Source of the DNA: Rhodovastum sp963714255
GTDB lineage: Bacteria > Pseudomonadota > Alphaproteobacteria > Acetobacterales > Acetobacteraceae
Direction: 5' to 3'
Assembly (NCBI GenBank): GCA_963714255.1
Contig: CAVQNU010000021.1
Span: 62,001 to 126,000, forward strand
DNA length: 64,000 bases
Part shown: positions 24,419 to 35,665 of the stretch, piece by piece
How positions within the stretch are numbered: position 1 is the stretch's first letter
Layout of the letters: each line of letters opens with the position of its first letter
The notes under the pieces: generated by a model
What the model saw: only the letters and a program-made list of their open reading frames with translations
What the model was told of the DNA's origin: nothing
Database searches by the model: none
Translations under genes and position numbers: made by a program

Positions 24419-25789
24419 ATGACTGCACGCATTCTCATCGTCGACGACCTGCCGACGAACACGCGCCTGCTCGAGGCCAAGCTGTCGGCCGAATATTACC
24501 AGGTGGCCAGCGCCGCGGACGGGTTCACGGCGATCAGCATCGCCCAGTCCTGGCAGCCCGACCTGATCCTGCTCGACGTCATGATGCCGGAGATGGACGG
24601 CTACGAGACCTGCCGCCGGCTTAAGGACGATGCGGCTACCATGCACATCCCCGTCGTCATGGTCACCGCCCTTGGCGAGCCCGGCGAGCGGCTGCGCGGC
24701 CTGGAGGCGGGGGCGGACGATTTCCTGACCAAGCCGGTCGAGTACGACACGCTGCTGGCGCGCGTGCGGTCGCTGGTGCGGCTCAAGCGGCTGCTGGACG
24801 AGTGGCGCCTGCGCGGCGAGACCGCCCGCGCCCTAGGCCTGACCGCCGAATCGCTGGCTCCGCCCTCAGTTGCTGGCGCCCGCGCGCTGGTCGTGGACGA
24901 TTGGGACCTGGGCGCCCAAACCGTACAGGACGCGCTGTCGCGTGAAGGCATCCTGCCCGGGCGCGCCGCCGCGGAAGCCGAGGCGTTGGCGCTGACCGCC
25001 GCCATTCCGTTCGACCTGGTGGTGCTCAGCCTGTCGCTGACTGCCGAGGACCCGCTGCGGCTGGCCTCGCGTCTGCGCGCCATCGACGCCACCCAGGACA
25101 TCCCGCTGCTGCTGATCGCCGAGCCCGAGCAGAAAGACCGCATCCTGCGCGGTTTTGATCTGGGCGCCAACGACTGGCTGCTGCGCCCGATCGACGAGAA
25201 CGAGCTGCGCGCCCGCGCGCGCAACCAGATCCGCCGCAAGTTCTACCAGGACCGGCTGCGCGCTGATCTCGGCAGCGCGCTGGAGATGGCGCTGACCGAT
25301 CCGCTGACCGGGTTCTACAACCAGCGCTACCTGATGCGACATCTGCGCGGGCTGATGGCCATTGCCCAGACCGGCGGCATTGCGGTGATGATGATCGATG
25401 TCGATCACTTCAAAACCATCAACGACCGCTATGGCCATCCGGCCGGCGACCGGGCGCTCAAAGCGGTGGCGGAGATGCTACGTGGCCGCATCCGCGTGTT
25501 TGACAGCATCGCCCGCTACGGCGGCGAGGAGTTCGTGGTGGTCATGCCAGGCACCGGCGCGCAGGATGCGGCGATGGCAGCCGAACGGCTGCGCGACTCC
25601 ATCGAGCACATGGAGTTCATCCCCGAGCCGGGGGCGACGCATCAGGTGACGGTGAGCATCGGGGTGGCGTTCAGCGACGCCCGCAACCATAACGCCGAGT
25701 TGCTGCTGCAGGCGGCCGATCAGGCGATGTACTTGGCCAAGCGCAGCGGTCGCAACCGAGTGGAAATGGCCGCCGCGCCGGCGGCCTGA
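24419..25789 (+). CDS. pleD: Response regulator / diguanylate cyclase PleD
   Basis: Makes c-di-GMP upon phosphorylation and controls cell-cycle or motile-to-sessile changes. The 456-aa protein has two receiver domains and a GGDEF domain. The first receiver has the phosphorylation site D53 (LLDVMMPE) and K105. The second receiver has Ser in place of Asp (LVVLSLSL), as in the adaptor domain of Caulobacter PleD. The active site is GGEEF (368-372), with the inhibitory I-site RVFD at 359-362. The ATG at 24419 starts the receiver directly. rpmG is convergent, a conserved alphaproteobacterial neighbourhood. Confidence 0.95.
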   Translation: MTARILIVDDLPTNTRLLEAKLSAEYYQVASAADGFTAISIAQSWQPDLILLDVMMPEMDGYETCRRLKDDAATMHIPVVMVTALGEPGERLRGLEAGADDFLTKPVEYDTLLARVRSLVRLKRLLDEWRLRGETARALGLTAESLAPPSVAGARALVVDDWDLGAQTVQDALSREGILPGRAAAEAEALALTAAIPFDLVVLSLSLTAEDPLRLASRLRAIDATQDIPLLLIAEPEQKDRILRGFDLGANDWLLRPIDENELRARARNQIRRKFYQDRLRADLGSALEMALTDPLTGFYNQRYLMRHLRGLMAIAQTGGIAVMMIDVDHFKTINDRYGHPAGDRALKAVAEMLRGRIRVFDSIARYGGEEFVVVMPGTGAQDAAMAAERLRDSIEHMEFIPEPGATHQVTVSIGVAFSDARNHNAELLLQAADQAMYLAKRSGRNRVEMAAAPAA

Positions 25790-25798
25790 CGCCGCGGG

Positions 25799-25966
25799 CT
25801 ACTTGATTTTGGCTTCCTTGAAGGCGACGTGCTTGCGCGCCACCGGGTCGTATTTGCGGAACTCCAGCTTGCCGGTCTGCGCGCGGGCGTTCTTTTTGGT
25901 GACGTAGAAATAGCCGGTGTCGGCGGTGGACACGAGCTTGATCTGAACCGTGTTGGTCTTGGCCAT
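25799..25966 (-). CDS. rpmG: 50S ribosomal protein L33
   Basis: Large-subunit ribosomal protein of 55 aa starting MAKTNTVQIKLVSTADTGYF and ending AFKEAKIK. It has no cysteines, so it is the zinc-free form. A GAGGG site precedes the ATG and a TTGACG promoter lies upstream. The gene ends 9 bases from the convergent pleD stop. Confidence 0.96.
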   Translation of the reverse strand: MAKTNTVQIKLVSTADTGYFYVTKKNARAQTGKLEFRKYDPVARKHVAFKEAKIK

Positions 25967-25993
25967 GGTGGAAAATCCCTCGAAGGACCGCGC

Positions 25994-26022
25994 TCATCGC
26001 GCATTCGGGTGGGGGACGTCAA
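25994..26022 (-). promoter_or_regulatory. Candidate sigma-70 promoter of rpmG
   Basis: On the minus strand TTGACG (26022-26017) is followed after 17 bases by CGATGA (25999-25994), leaving a leader of about 20-25 bases to the rpmG ATG. The -35 is strong, the -10 weak but in the right place. Confidence 0.45.
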
Positions 26023-26025
26023 GGG

Positions 26026-26074
26026 AGAAAGGAAGGAAGGCCAGGGCTCTGCCCCTGGCCTTCCTTCCTTTCTA
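26026..26074. repeat. Palindromic element, minimal hairpin at a stop codon
   Basis: Only the outer part of the family palindrome is present: gaaaggaaggaaggccaggg, a five-base centre and the exact mirror cccctggccttccttccttt. Its right arm contains the TAG stop of the S41 peptidase (26072-26074). It would fold as a perfect 20-bp hairpin at the end of that mRNA and may act as a terminator or stabiliser. Confidence 0.85.
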
Positions 26075-27582
26075 CCTCGCCGGCCCCAGCAGCGCCGCCG
26101 CATAAGCCGCCGGTGTCTCAATCAGCAACCGCGCCGCCAGCAGATCGTTATCCCGTCCCTCCGCGGCCGGGCAGGTATTGCGGATTTCCAGCATCTCCGC
26201 CGGCGCCAGCGGCGGCCGCGCCGCGCGGTGGCGTTGCAACGGCGGCCCCAGCATTGACTGCCCATGCGCCAGTTCGGCCAGTTGCCGCATGAGGGAATCG
26301 ACGCCCAGGCTGGTGCACACTTGCGGCAGCACGCCGAGACCCTGGATCGGCCAGCCCAGCGGCGCCAGCACCCGGCTCCACGTCACCAGCAATTCGCCGC
26401 CATCGGGCAGCGGGCCGATGGTCTGCACCAGCCCTTTGCCAAGGGTCGAACTGCCCACCACCACCGCGCGTCCCTGATCGGCCAGGGCGGCGGCGAGAAT
26501 TTCGGCGGCACTGGCCGAGCGCCCGTCCACCATTACCACCACCGGCAGGCCATGGCCGAGATCGGTGCCCTCGGCGTGGAACTCATGCGCGGCGGCCGGA
26601 TCGCGACCCTGGGTCATAGCCACCAGCCCGTCGGCGATCAGCGTGCCGGCGGCCACCGCGGCCTGGCGCAGCAGCCCGCCGCGATTGCCGCGCAGGTCCA
26701 GCACCAGGCCGCGCGGCGGGCGCGGCCCGGCCAGGCCGCGCTCGATTTCGTGGCCCAGCCGCGCGCCGGTGTCGCCGGCGAAGCCGCTGACCCGCAGCAC
26801 CAGCAGATCGTCCACCCGCGTGGCCACCACGGTTTCCGGCGGCACCAGGGCGCGCACCAAGTCGAGACTGCGCGTCCGCCCATCGTGGCCGCGCAGGGAA
26901 ACCGACACGGGCGTCCCTTCCGGTCCGGCCAGCAGGGCGTTCACCGATTCGAGGTCGGCCCCTTGGGTGGTCTGCCCGTCGACCGCCAGGATGCGGTCGC
27001 CGGCGCGCACGCCGGCCTGCGCCGCCGGCCCGTCGGCGGCCACGTCCTGCACCGCGAAGCCGCCGCCGCTGCGCGCCACCTGCACGCCGATACCCGCCCG
27101 GCCTGCGCGGCGCTCCCGGTCGGCGGCCGCGTCGGCCGGAGGCGCATAGCGCGAATACGGGTCCAGATGGTTGAACAATTCGTCGAAGAACGTGCGCACA
27201 ATCCCCTGCGTGCCGGCCCGCCGCACCGCCTCGGAGGCGTCCCAGCCGGCTCGGACGAACTGCGCCGTCGCTTCTCCCCAGCCGTCGGCATCGTCGGGTG
27301 CGGGTGGCGCGCGTGCGGCCAGCGTGCGGCCGCCGATGCTTAAGCGCAGGGTGCCGCCGCGCAGCTCCACTGCCAGCCTTGCATCCAGCGTGGTGAGCCC
27401 GCGCAGGCCCCACAGCGCGAGCTGCCAGACCGGCACCGGCTCCAGCGTCCGCGGTGCCATGAACGCAAGCGCGCTGGCGGTGACCTGCGCCACCAGGCGC
27501 TCGTCCAACGCCTGACCGGGCACGAAGGGCTCGGCCGCAGCAGGCGTGACAAAATACAGCAGAAACAGGAGCGAGGCGATCA

Positions 27583-27583
<1 letters not shown>
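26072..27583 (-). CDS. S41 family C-terminal processing peptidase (CtpA-like)
   Basis: Periplasmic serine protease of 503 aa. A signal peptide (about 1-18, MIASLLFLLYFV then AAAEP) is followed by a helical N-domain, a PDZ domain (about 185-265, with GIGVQV and GVRAGDRILAVDG) and the S41 core. The catalytic pair is S358 in GRSASAAEIL and K383 in TLGKGLVQT; their 25-residue spacing equals that of known CtpB enzymes. Targets are unknown. The ATG shares one base with the rnr stop (TAATG), so the two genes are translationally coupled. Confidence 0.87.
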
Positions 27584-29763
<2,180 letters not shown>

Positions 29764-29796
29764 GCGCTCAGGCCCCGCCTTCGGTGCCGCGCCGAA

Positions 29797-29880
29797 CCCC
29801 TCCCCCAACCCCCTCCCTCAAGGGGAGGGGGCTTTCTTTCTTCTCCCCCTCCCCTTGAGGGAGGGGGTTGGGGGGAGGGG
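29797..29880. repeat. C/G-homopurine inverted repeat (second repeat family)
   Basis: Two arms of about 35 bases, one C-rich (ccctcccccaaccccctccc onward) and the other its G-rich mirror, flank a 13-base pyrimidine loop between topA and rnr. It is unrelated in sequence to the main palindrome family. The G-rich strand has several runs of three or more G and could also form quadruplex structures. Confidence 0.9.
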
Positions 29881-29897
29881 CCGCGGTCACACCCGGC

Positions 29898-32621
29898 TCA
29901 TCCCGCCTTGCGTGCCGGTGCGGTCTTCCCGGTCGCTTTCTTTGCGCCTGCTTTCTTGGCGGGGGCCTTCGTCGTCCCGGACTTCTTCACCGCTGTCTTC
30001 TTCGCCGCTGCCTGATTGACCGGCGCGGCCGGCGCCGCGTCCGCCGTTGCCTTCTTCGCCGCCGTCTTCTTCGCCGCGCCCTTGCCGCCGCGCGGCTTCA
30101 TCGGCTTGCCCTTTTCGGCCAGCAGCGCCACCGCCTGCGCCAGCGTGATGTCGTCCATCATCACGTCACGCGGCAGGTTGGCGATCCGGTTGCCGTGCTG
30201 CGCATACGGCCCGAACCGCCCCTTGCGCACCAGCACCGGCTCGCGGTCGGCCGGGTGCGGCCCCAGCGCGCGCACGCTCGCCAGCTTCTTGGCCAGCAGA
30301 TCAACGGCACGGTTCAGCCCGACCACCAGCACGTCGTCGTCGCGGTCGAGCGAGGCGAACACCCCGCCCATCTTCACATAAGGCCCAAACCGCCCCAGCC
30401 CCGCCTCGATCGGCTCCTTCGCCTCGGGATGGATGCCGACGATGCGCGGCAGCGACAGCAGCGCCAGCGCCTGCTCCAGGGTGACGCTGTCGCCGTCCAG
30501 CCCCTTCGGCAGGCTGGTGCGTTTCGGCTTGGTCTTGCTGCCGTCCACCTGCTCGCCGAGTTGCGCGTAGACGCCGTACGGCCCGCGCCGCACCGAAATC
30601 TCCTCGCCGGTCTCCGGGTGCTGGCCAAGGACCCGCATGCCCTCTTTCAGCGTATCGCCGTTCTCCTCGCCGGACTCGATCGCCAGCCGGCGCGTGTACT
30701 GGCAGGCGGGATAGTTCGAACAGCCGATGAAGCTGCCGTGCCGGCCGAGCTTCAGGCCGAGCCGCCCGACGCTGCAGGCCGGGCAGGTGCGCGGGTCGGT
30801 GCCGTCGTCGCGCGGCGGGAAGAAATGCGCGCCGAGGTCGCGGTCCAGGGCGGCGATCACGTCGCCGATTTTCAGATCACGGGTCTGCTCGACGGCGCGG
30901 GAGAATTCTTCCCAGAAGGCGCGCATCACCGCCCGCCAGTCCGCCCGCCCGTCGGAGATGTCGTCGAGTTGCTCCTCCAGATTGGCGGTGAAGCCGGTGT
31001 CGACGTAGCGGTTGAAGAAGCTGACGAGGAAGGCGGTGACCAGCCGGCCGCGGTCTTCCGGAATGAACCGTTTCCGGTCCAGCCGGACGTAATTGCGGTC
31101 CTGCAGCACGGACAGGATCGACGCATAGGTGGAGGGCCGGCCGATGCCCAACTCCTCCATCTTCTTCACCAGGCTGGCTTCCGAATAGCGCGGCGGCGGC
31201 TGGGTGAAATGCTGGTCGGCGGTCACCCAGGCGCCCTCGGGGGCGTGGCGCAGCCGGTCGCGCTCGCGCATCGGCGGCAGCATGCGGTCGGCGTCCTCGG
31301 CGCCGGCCTCGCCGGGCACGTCGTCCTGGTCCTCGCGATACAGTTTGAGGAACCCGTCGAAGGCCATGATCGAGCCGGTGGCGCGCAGGCGCGGCCCGTT
31401 CGGCTTTGCGTCGGCCACGTCGACCGCCACCTGGTCGAACTCGGCCGACTGCATCTGGCTGGCCACCGCCCGCTTCCACACCAATTCGTACAGCCGACGC
31501 TGGTCGGCATTGAGGTGCATGGCCACGCTGTCGGGCGTGCGTGCCACGTCGGTCGGCCGGATCGCCTCGTGCGCTTCCTGGGCGTTCTTGGCGCGGCTGG
31601 TGTATTCGCGCGGCGCAGCCGGCAGATAGGCCGGACCGTAGGCGCCCTGCACATGGTCGCGGATGGCCGAAACCGCCTCGCGCGCCATCTGCACGCCGTC
31701 GGTCCGCATATAGGTGATCAGGCCGACCGTGTCGCCGTCGATCTCGGCGCCTTCGTAGAGTTGCTGCGCCAGCCGCATGGTCTGCTGGGCGCCGAAGCCG
31801 AGCTTGCGCGAGGCTTCCTGCTGCAGGGTGGAGGTGGTGAACGGCGCGGGCGGGTTGCGCTTGACCCGCTTGCGCTCGACCGAGGCGACGCTGAACGTGC
31901 CGGCCTCGACGGCGGCCTTCGCCCGCAGCGCCGAGGCCGCGTCGGGCAGGTCGAACTGCTCGAGCTTCTTGCCATCGAGATGGGTCAGCCGCGCGGTGAA
32001 CGGCGCCTCGGCGGGCGTGAGGAACGCCGCCTCGACGGTCCAGTATTCGCGCGCCCGGAAGGCCTCGATCTCGGCCTCGCGCTCGCAGATCAGCCGCAGC
32101 GCCACCGACTGCACCCGCCCGGCGCTGCGGCTGCCCGGCAGCTTGCGCCAGAGCACCGGCGACAGGGTGAACCCTACCAGGTAATCGAGCGCGCGGCGCG
32201 CCAGATAGGCTTCGATCAGCGGCTGGTCGAGGTCGCGCGGGTGTTCGACGGCGTAGCGGATGGCGTTGCGGGTGATTTCGTTGAAGGTGATCCGCCGTAC
32301 CTCGACACCCTTCAGCGCGCGCTGGGCGTCCAGCATGGCGCGCACATGCCAGCTGATCGCCTCGCCCTCGCGGTCCGGGTCGGTCGCCAGATAAAGGGTA
32401 CGCGCGCCCTTGAGCGCCTTGGCGATGGCGGCGACCTGGCGGGTGCCGCGCTCGTCGGCCTCCCAGTCCATTTCGAAGTCGTTGTCCGGACGCACGCTGC
32501 CGTCTTTGGGCGGCAGGTCGCGCACATGCCCGAAGCTGGCCAGCACGGTGAACTTGCTGCCCAGATATTTGTTGATGGTCTTTGCCTTGGCGGGCAATTC
32601 GACGACGACGACGTCCGTCAT
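29898..32621 (-). CDS. topA: DNA topoisomerase I
   Basis: Type IA topoisomerase of 907 aa that relaxes negative supercoils. The Toprim domain begins at residue 3, the active-site tyrosine is Y304 in GLITYMRTDG, and a four-Cys zinc finger (CPAC ... CSNYPAC) starts near 610. Several C-terminal repeat domains follow (GxYGPYAQ-like), then a Lys/Ala-rich tail. An oddity is residue 9: the motif normally reads V-E-S-P-A-K-A-K-T but here is E-L-P-A-K-A-K-T. It lies 42 bp after dprA, in the rnr-topA-dprA order usual for the group. Confidence 0.95.
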   Translation of the reverse strand: MTDVVVVELPAKAKTINKYLGSKFTVLASFGHVRDLPPKDGSVRPDNDFEMDWEADERGTRQVAAIAKALKGARTLYLATDPDREGEAISWHVRAMLDAQRALKGVEVRRITFNEITRNAIRYAVEHPRDLDQPLIEAYLARRALDYLVGFTLSPVLWRKLPGSRSAGRVQSVALRLICEREAEIEAFRAREYWTVEAAFLTPAEAPFTARLTHLDGKKLEQFDLPDAASALRAKAAVEAGTFSVASVERKRVKRNPPAPFTTSTLQQEASRKLGFGAQQTMRLAQQLYEGAEIDGDTVGLITYMRTDGVQMAREAVSAIRDHVQGAYGPAYLPAAPREYTSRAKNAQEAHEAIRPTDVARTPDSVAMHLNADQRRLYELVWKRAVASQMQSAEFDQVAVDVADAKPNGPRLRATGSIMAFDGFLKLYREDQDDVPGEAGAEDADRMLPPMRERDRLRHAPEGAWVTADQHFTQPPPRYSEASLVKKMEELGIGRPSTYASILSVLQDRNYVRLDRKRFIPEDRGRLVTAFLVSFFNRYVDTGFTANLEEQLDDISDGRADWRAVMRAFWEEFSRAVEQTRDLKIGDVIAALDRDLGAHFFPPRDDGTDPRTCPACSVGRLGLKLGRHGSFIGCSNYPACQYTRRLAIESGEENGDTLKEGMRVLGQHPETGEEISVRRGPYGVYAQLGEQVDGSKTKPKRTSLPKGLDGDSVTLEQALALLSLPRIVGIHPEAKEPIEAGLGRFGPYVKMGGVFASLDRDDDVLVVGLNRAVDLLAKKLASVRALGPHPADREPVLVRKGRFGPYAQHGNRIANLPRDVMMDDITLAQAVALLAEKGKPMKPRGGKGAAKKTAAKKATADAAPAAPVNQAAAKKTAVKKSGTTKAPAKKAGAKKATGKTAPARKAG

Positions 32622-32663
32622 GCGGTCCTGTTCTCGCGGGGGGCGGCGGCGGGCGGGTCGCGC

Positions 32664-33791
32664 CTAATGACCGGGATCGGCCCGCAATGCAACCATGTTC
32701 CCGGGCTGCATCTCGGCGCGCCCGGCCACTTCCAGCATCAGCAGCACCGCCATCACGGTGCCCGGCGCCAGGCGGGAGCGGCGGATGAGGTCGTCGACCG
32801 GGGTCGGGGAAGCCCCAAGCAGCGCAACGACCTGCTCGCGCGCGCGCCCGGAAGCGGTCGGGTCTTCCGGCGGCTCCGGCGGGTCCTCGCGCACGCCGCG
32901 GCGGTGGCTGAACTGCGGCCCGCGCCCCAGCCCCTCGCCGGGGTGCCCGGGCAGGTCGGCCAGCACGTCGGCCGCGGTCTCGGCCAGCAGCGCGCCCTGG
33001 CGGATCAAATCATTGGCACCGCGGCTGCGCGGGTCGAGCGGCGAGCCCGGCACGGCGAATACCTCGCGCCCGGCCTCCTGCGCGTGCCGCGCGGTGATCA
33101 GGCTGCCCGAGCGCAGCGCCGCCTCGACCACCACGGTGGCGAGCGACAGCCCGGCGATGATGCGGTTGCGGCGGGGGAAATGCCGCGCCTGCGGCGCCGT
33201 GCCGGGCGGCGCCTCGGCCACCACCGCGCCAGCGCGGGCAATGCGCGCCTGCAAATCGGCGTGTTCGGGCGGATAGGGCACGTCAATGCCGCCGGCGACA
33301 CAGGCCACCGTCAGCCCGGCGCGCAGCGCGCCTTCATGCGACGCCGCGTCGATGCCGCGCGCCAGCCCCGAGACCACCACCAGCCCCGCGGCGGCAAGGT
33401 CCTCGGCCATCGCCTCGGCCAGTCGCTGGCCGTTGGCCGAGGCGTTGCGGCTGCCCACCATGGCCACCGCCCGCATGTCCAGCACGTCCGGGCGGCCCTG
33501 CACGCAGAGCACCGGCGGCGCGTCTTCCAGCAGGCCGAGCAGTTTCGGATAGTCCGGCGTGTCGACGAACAGCAGGGCCGCGCGGGCACGTCCGGCCTGT
33601 TCGAGTTCGCGCTCGGCCTTGTCGCGGCCGGGGATGGTGGGGCCGGTTTCGCGCCCGCCGGCGCGGGCCAGGCCGGGCAGGGCGTCGAGGCAGGCCGCCG
33701 CGCTGCCATAGGTTCGCAGCAGGCGGCGGTAGGTGACGGGGCCGACCCCTTCAGTGCGGGCGAGGCGAATCCGGTCGAGGTCCTCGCTCAT
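32664..33791 (-). CDS. dprA: DNA-processing protein DprA
   Basis: Binds incoming single-stranded DNA and loads RecA during natural transformation. It has 375 aa. The Rossmann-like core carries MVGSRNAS, VSGLARGIDAASH and the PRRNRIIAGLS stretch; a C-terminal winged-helix domain (DLIRRSRLAPGTVMAVLL) is present. ComEC at 39614 belongs to the same DNA-uptake process. Its ATG overlaps the plsY stop (ATGA). Confidence 0.93.
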   Translation of the reverse strand: MSEDLDRIRLARTEGVGPVTYRRLLRTYGSAAACLDALPGLARAGGRETGPTIPGRDKAERELEQAGRARAALLFVDTPDYPKLLGLLEDAPPVLCVQGRPDVLDMRAVAMVGSRNASANGQRLAEAMAEDLAAAGLVVVSGLARGIDAASHEGALRAGLTVACVAGGIDVPYPPEHADLQARIARAGAVVAEAPPGTAPQARHFPRRNRIIAGLSLATVVVEAALRSGSLITARHAQEAGREVFAVPGSPLDPRSRGANDLIRQGALLAETAADVLADLPGHPGEGLGRGPQFSHRRGVREDPPEPPEDPTASGRAREQVVALLGASPTPVDDLIRRSRLAPGTVMAVLLMLEVAGRAEMQPGNMVALRADPGH

Positions 33792-34376
33792 TTTCCTCCG
33801 CCGATGCGCGGCTCGGTGCCGGAAAGCAGGCGGCGGATATTGGCATGGTGGCGGCCGACGATCAGGGCGGCGGTGATCATCACCAGCGCCTCGACCGGCA
33901 AGGGCGTGCCCACCAGGGCACCGATCACCGGGGCGGCGATGCAGGCGGCCAGCGCGCTCGCCGAGGAAATGCGGGTGAGCAGCGCGGTGCCGAGCCAGAC
34001 CAGGGTGGCGGCGAGCCCGGCCAGCGGGGCCGCGGCCAGCAGCACGCCCAGGCCGGTCGCCACCCCCTTGCCGCCCTTGAAGCCAAGCCAGACCGGAAAC
34101 AGATGGCCGATAACGGCGCCCAAGCCCGGCGGCGAGAATCCCGTCATTGCCGGCGGCATACGCGCCGATCAGCACCGCCGCCGCCCCCTTCGCCGTGTCC
34201 AGCACCAGCGTTGCCGCGGCGAGGCCCTTGCGGCCGGTGCGCAGCACATTGGTGGCGCCGATATTGCCCGAGCCGATCTTGCGGATATCGCCCAGCCCGG
34301 CGGCGGTGGTCAGCACCAGGCCGAACGGGATGGAGCCGAGCAGATAGCCGGCGAAGGCCAGCAGAACCAGCGTCAT
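33788..34376 (-). pseudogene. plsY: Glycerol-3-phosphate acyltransferase PlsY, apparent frameshift
   Basis: Membrane enzyme that transfers acyl groups from acyl-phosphate to glycerol-3-phosphate, the first step of phospholipid synthesis. The first 80 or so residues (LLGSIPFGLVLT, GSGNIGATNVLR) are in one frame. The rest (GAVIGHLFPVWLGFKGGKGV and three more helices) is in another. Removing one G from the GGG at 34119-34121 joins them as AAGLGAVIGHLF. Because PlsY is normally essential, an assembly error is likely. The gene overlaps the His-rich membrane protein and dprA by four bases each. Confidence 0.88.
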
Positions 34377-35665
34377 GCCGCGTGGCTTGCGGCGGCCGCC
34401 GGGCCGGCGAGGCGGCGGAACAGCACCGTGGCGGCCGGGATCACGAACAGCGGGGCTGCGTACATGACGATACGCCCGATCTGGAACGGCTCGGTCAGCA
34501 CCAGTTCCATCCCAATGGCCACCGCCACCATGGCGGGGATCATCAGCAGGTCAACCGGGCGGAACAGCCCTCCCCAGAGAAGCGGCGCGGTTGGCCTTCG
34601 GTGCCCGCCAAAATGGCCGATCACGCCCAGGCCGAGCAGCAGGACGGTCGGCAGGACGCCGAGCATCAGGCCGCCGAGGGTCGCCAGTGCCGCAAGCGTG
34701 GCGCGCAAGGTGTCTGGAGCGTTGCCCGGTTCCAGGTGGATGCCGGCACCCGGCAGATGGCCGAAGCTGATCAGGCCCACATAGAGTAGCAGCGCCGCCA
34801 TGGCGGTCGCCCATTGCAGCCCCAGCCGCTCGCGGTCGGCGGCCGAGACGGCGCAACGGAAGGTCAACCACAAGGCGAAGACGATGGCGATCTTTTCGTT
34901 AATGATCGGCGCCGACAGCAGCAGCAGGGCAAACCCCTGCCGGCTCTCCAGCAGATACAGCCCGACCGTGATCAGCAGGATCGCCAGCGGGTCGATGGCG
35001 GTGAACTGGCTGTACCAGCTCAGCACGAACAGCAGGGCCGCGGCCAGCAGGGCGGTGCCGGCGTCCTGGCCGGCGCAGTCGCGGGCGAGGCGGTAGGTCG
35101 CATACAGCGTGCCGGCCAGGCAGAGCTGCGACAGCAGGGCCAGCGCCGCGGTGGCCTGGACCAGATAGGGCGACAGCCCGGCCGGCGGATTGGTCAGCGG
35201 CAGCGATGGCAGGACGTAATAGAACGGCGCGGCGGCCAGCACGGACAGCGCCCGGTAGCCGGCGGGCGAGGGCGGGATTGCGCCGCCCGGCAGGCCGAGC
35301 AGGCCGAGCAGGAACGGGGCGTCGCCGCTTGCCGGCACCGCCCCGAACAGCGTCAGCCGGTAGATGACGAAAAAGACCGGCAGCAGCACCACCGCCAGCA
35401 CCACCACCGCGGCGGTGCCGCGCAGCGCGCCGGCCAGCATCGCACCGCGCGGCGTGGATGCGGGCGTGCTGGGCGCGGTGTGCCTTGGGCTGTGCCGTGT
35501 GCCCGGCTCTTTGGCAGGCGGGGCGCCGTGCCCATCGTCGTGCGCGGTGCCGTGCGCGGTGCCGTGCGCTGTGCCGTGCCCTGGGCCGTGCCCATCGTCG
35601 TGCCCGGCGGCGCCATGGTGGTCGTCGTGCCCGGGCCCATGGCCGGTGCCGTGCGTGTCGGTCAT
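34373..35665 (-). CDS. Polytopic membrane protein with His/Gly-rich N-terminus
   Basis: A 430-aa protein not recognised as a named family. Residues 1-62 hold 14 histidines, mostly as H-G-x-x repeats (GTAHGTAHGTAH, then DDGHG), which suggests binding of Ni, Zn, Cu or Co. From about residue 85 there are around ten hydrophobic helices with few charges, which resembles GT-C glycosyltransferases or uncharacterised integral membrane proteins. It overlaps pyrC (upstream) and plsY (downstream) by four bases each, so it is translated within the pyrimidine/phospholipid operon. A role in metal handling is only inferred from the histidines. Confidence 0.7.
   Translation of the reverse strand: MTDTHGTGHGPGHDDHHGAAGHDDGHGPGHGTAHGTAHGTAHDDGHGAPPAKEPGTRHSPRHTAPSTPASTPRGAMLAGALRGTAAVVVLAVVLLPVFFVIYRLTLFGAVPASGDAPFLLGLLGLPGGAIPPSPAGYRALSVLAAAPFYYVLPSLPLTNPPAGLSPYLVQATAALALLSQLCLAGTLYATYRLARDCAGQDAGTALLAAALLFVLSWYSQFTAIDPLAILLITVGLYLLESRQGFALLLLSAPIINEKIAIVFALWLTFRCAVSAADRERLGLQWATAMAALLLYVGLISFGHLPGAGIHLEPGNAPDTLRATLAALATLGGLMLGVLPTVLLLGLGVIGHFGGHRRPTAPLLWGGLFRPVDLLMIPAMVAVAIGMELVLTEPFQIGRIVMYAAPLFVIPAATVLFRRLAGPAAAASHAA

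Noticed and set aside
29868..34784. A 1638-codon open frame on the plus strand
   Set aside because: It lies antisense to topA, dprA and plsY, which match known families over their full length. Long antisense frames are expected at this GC content.
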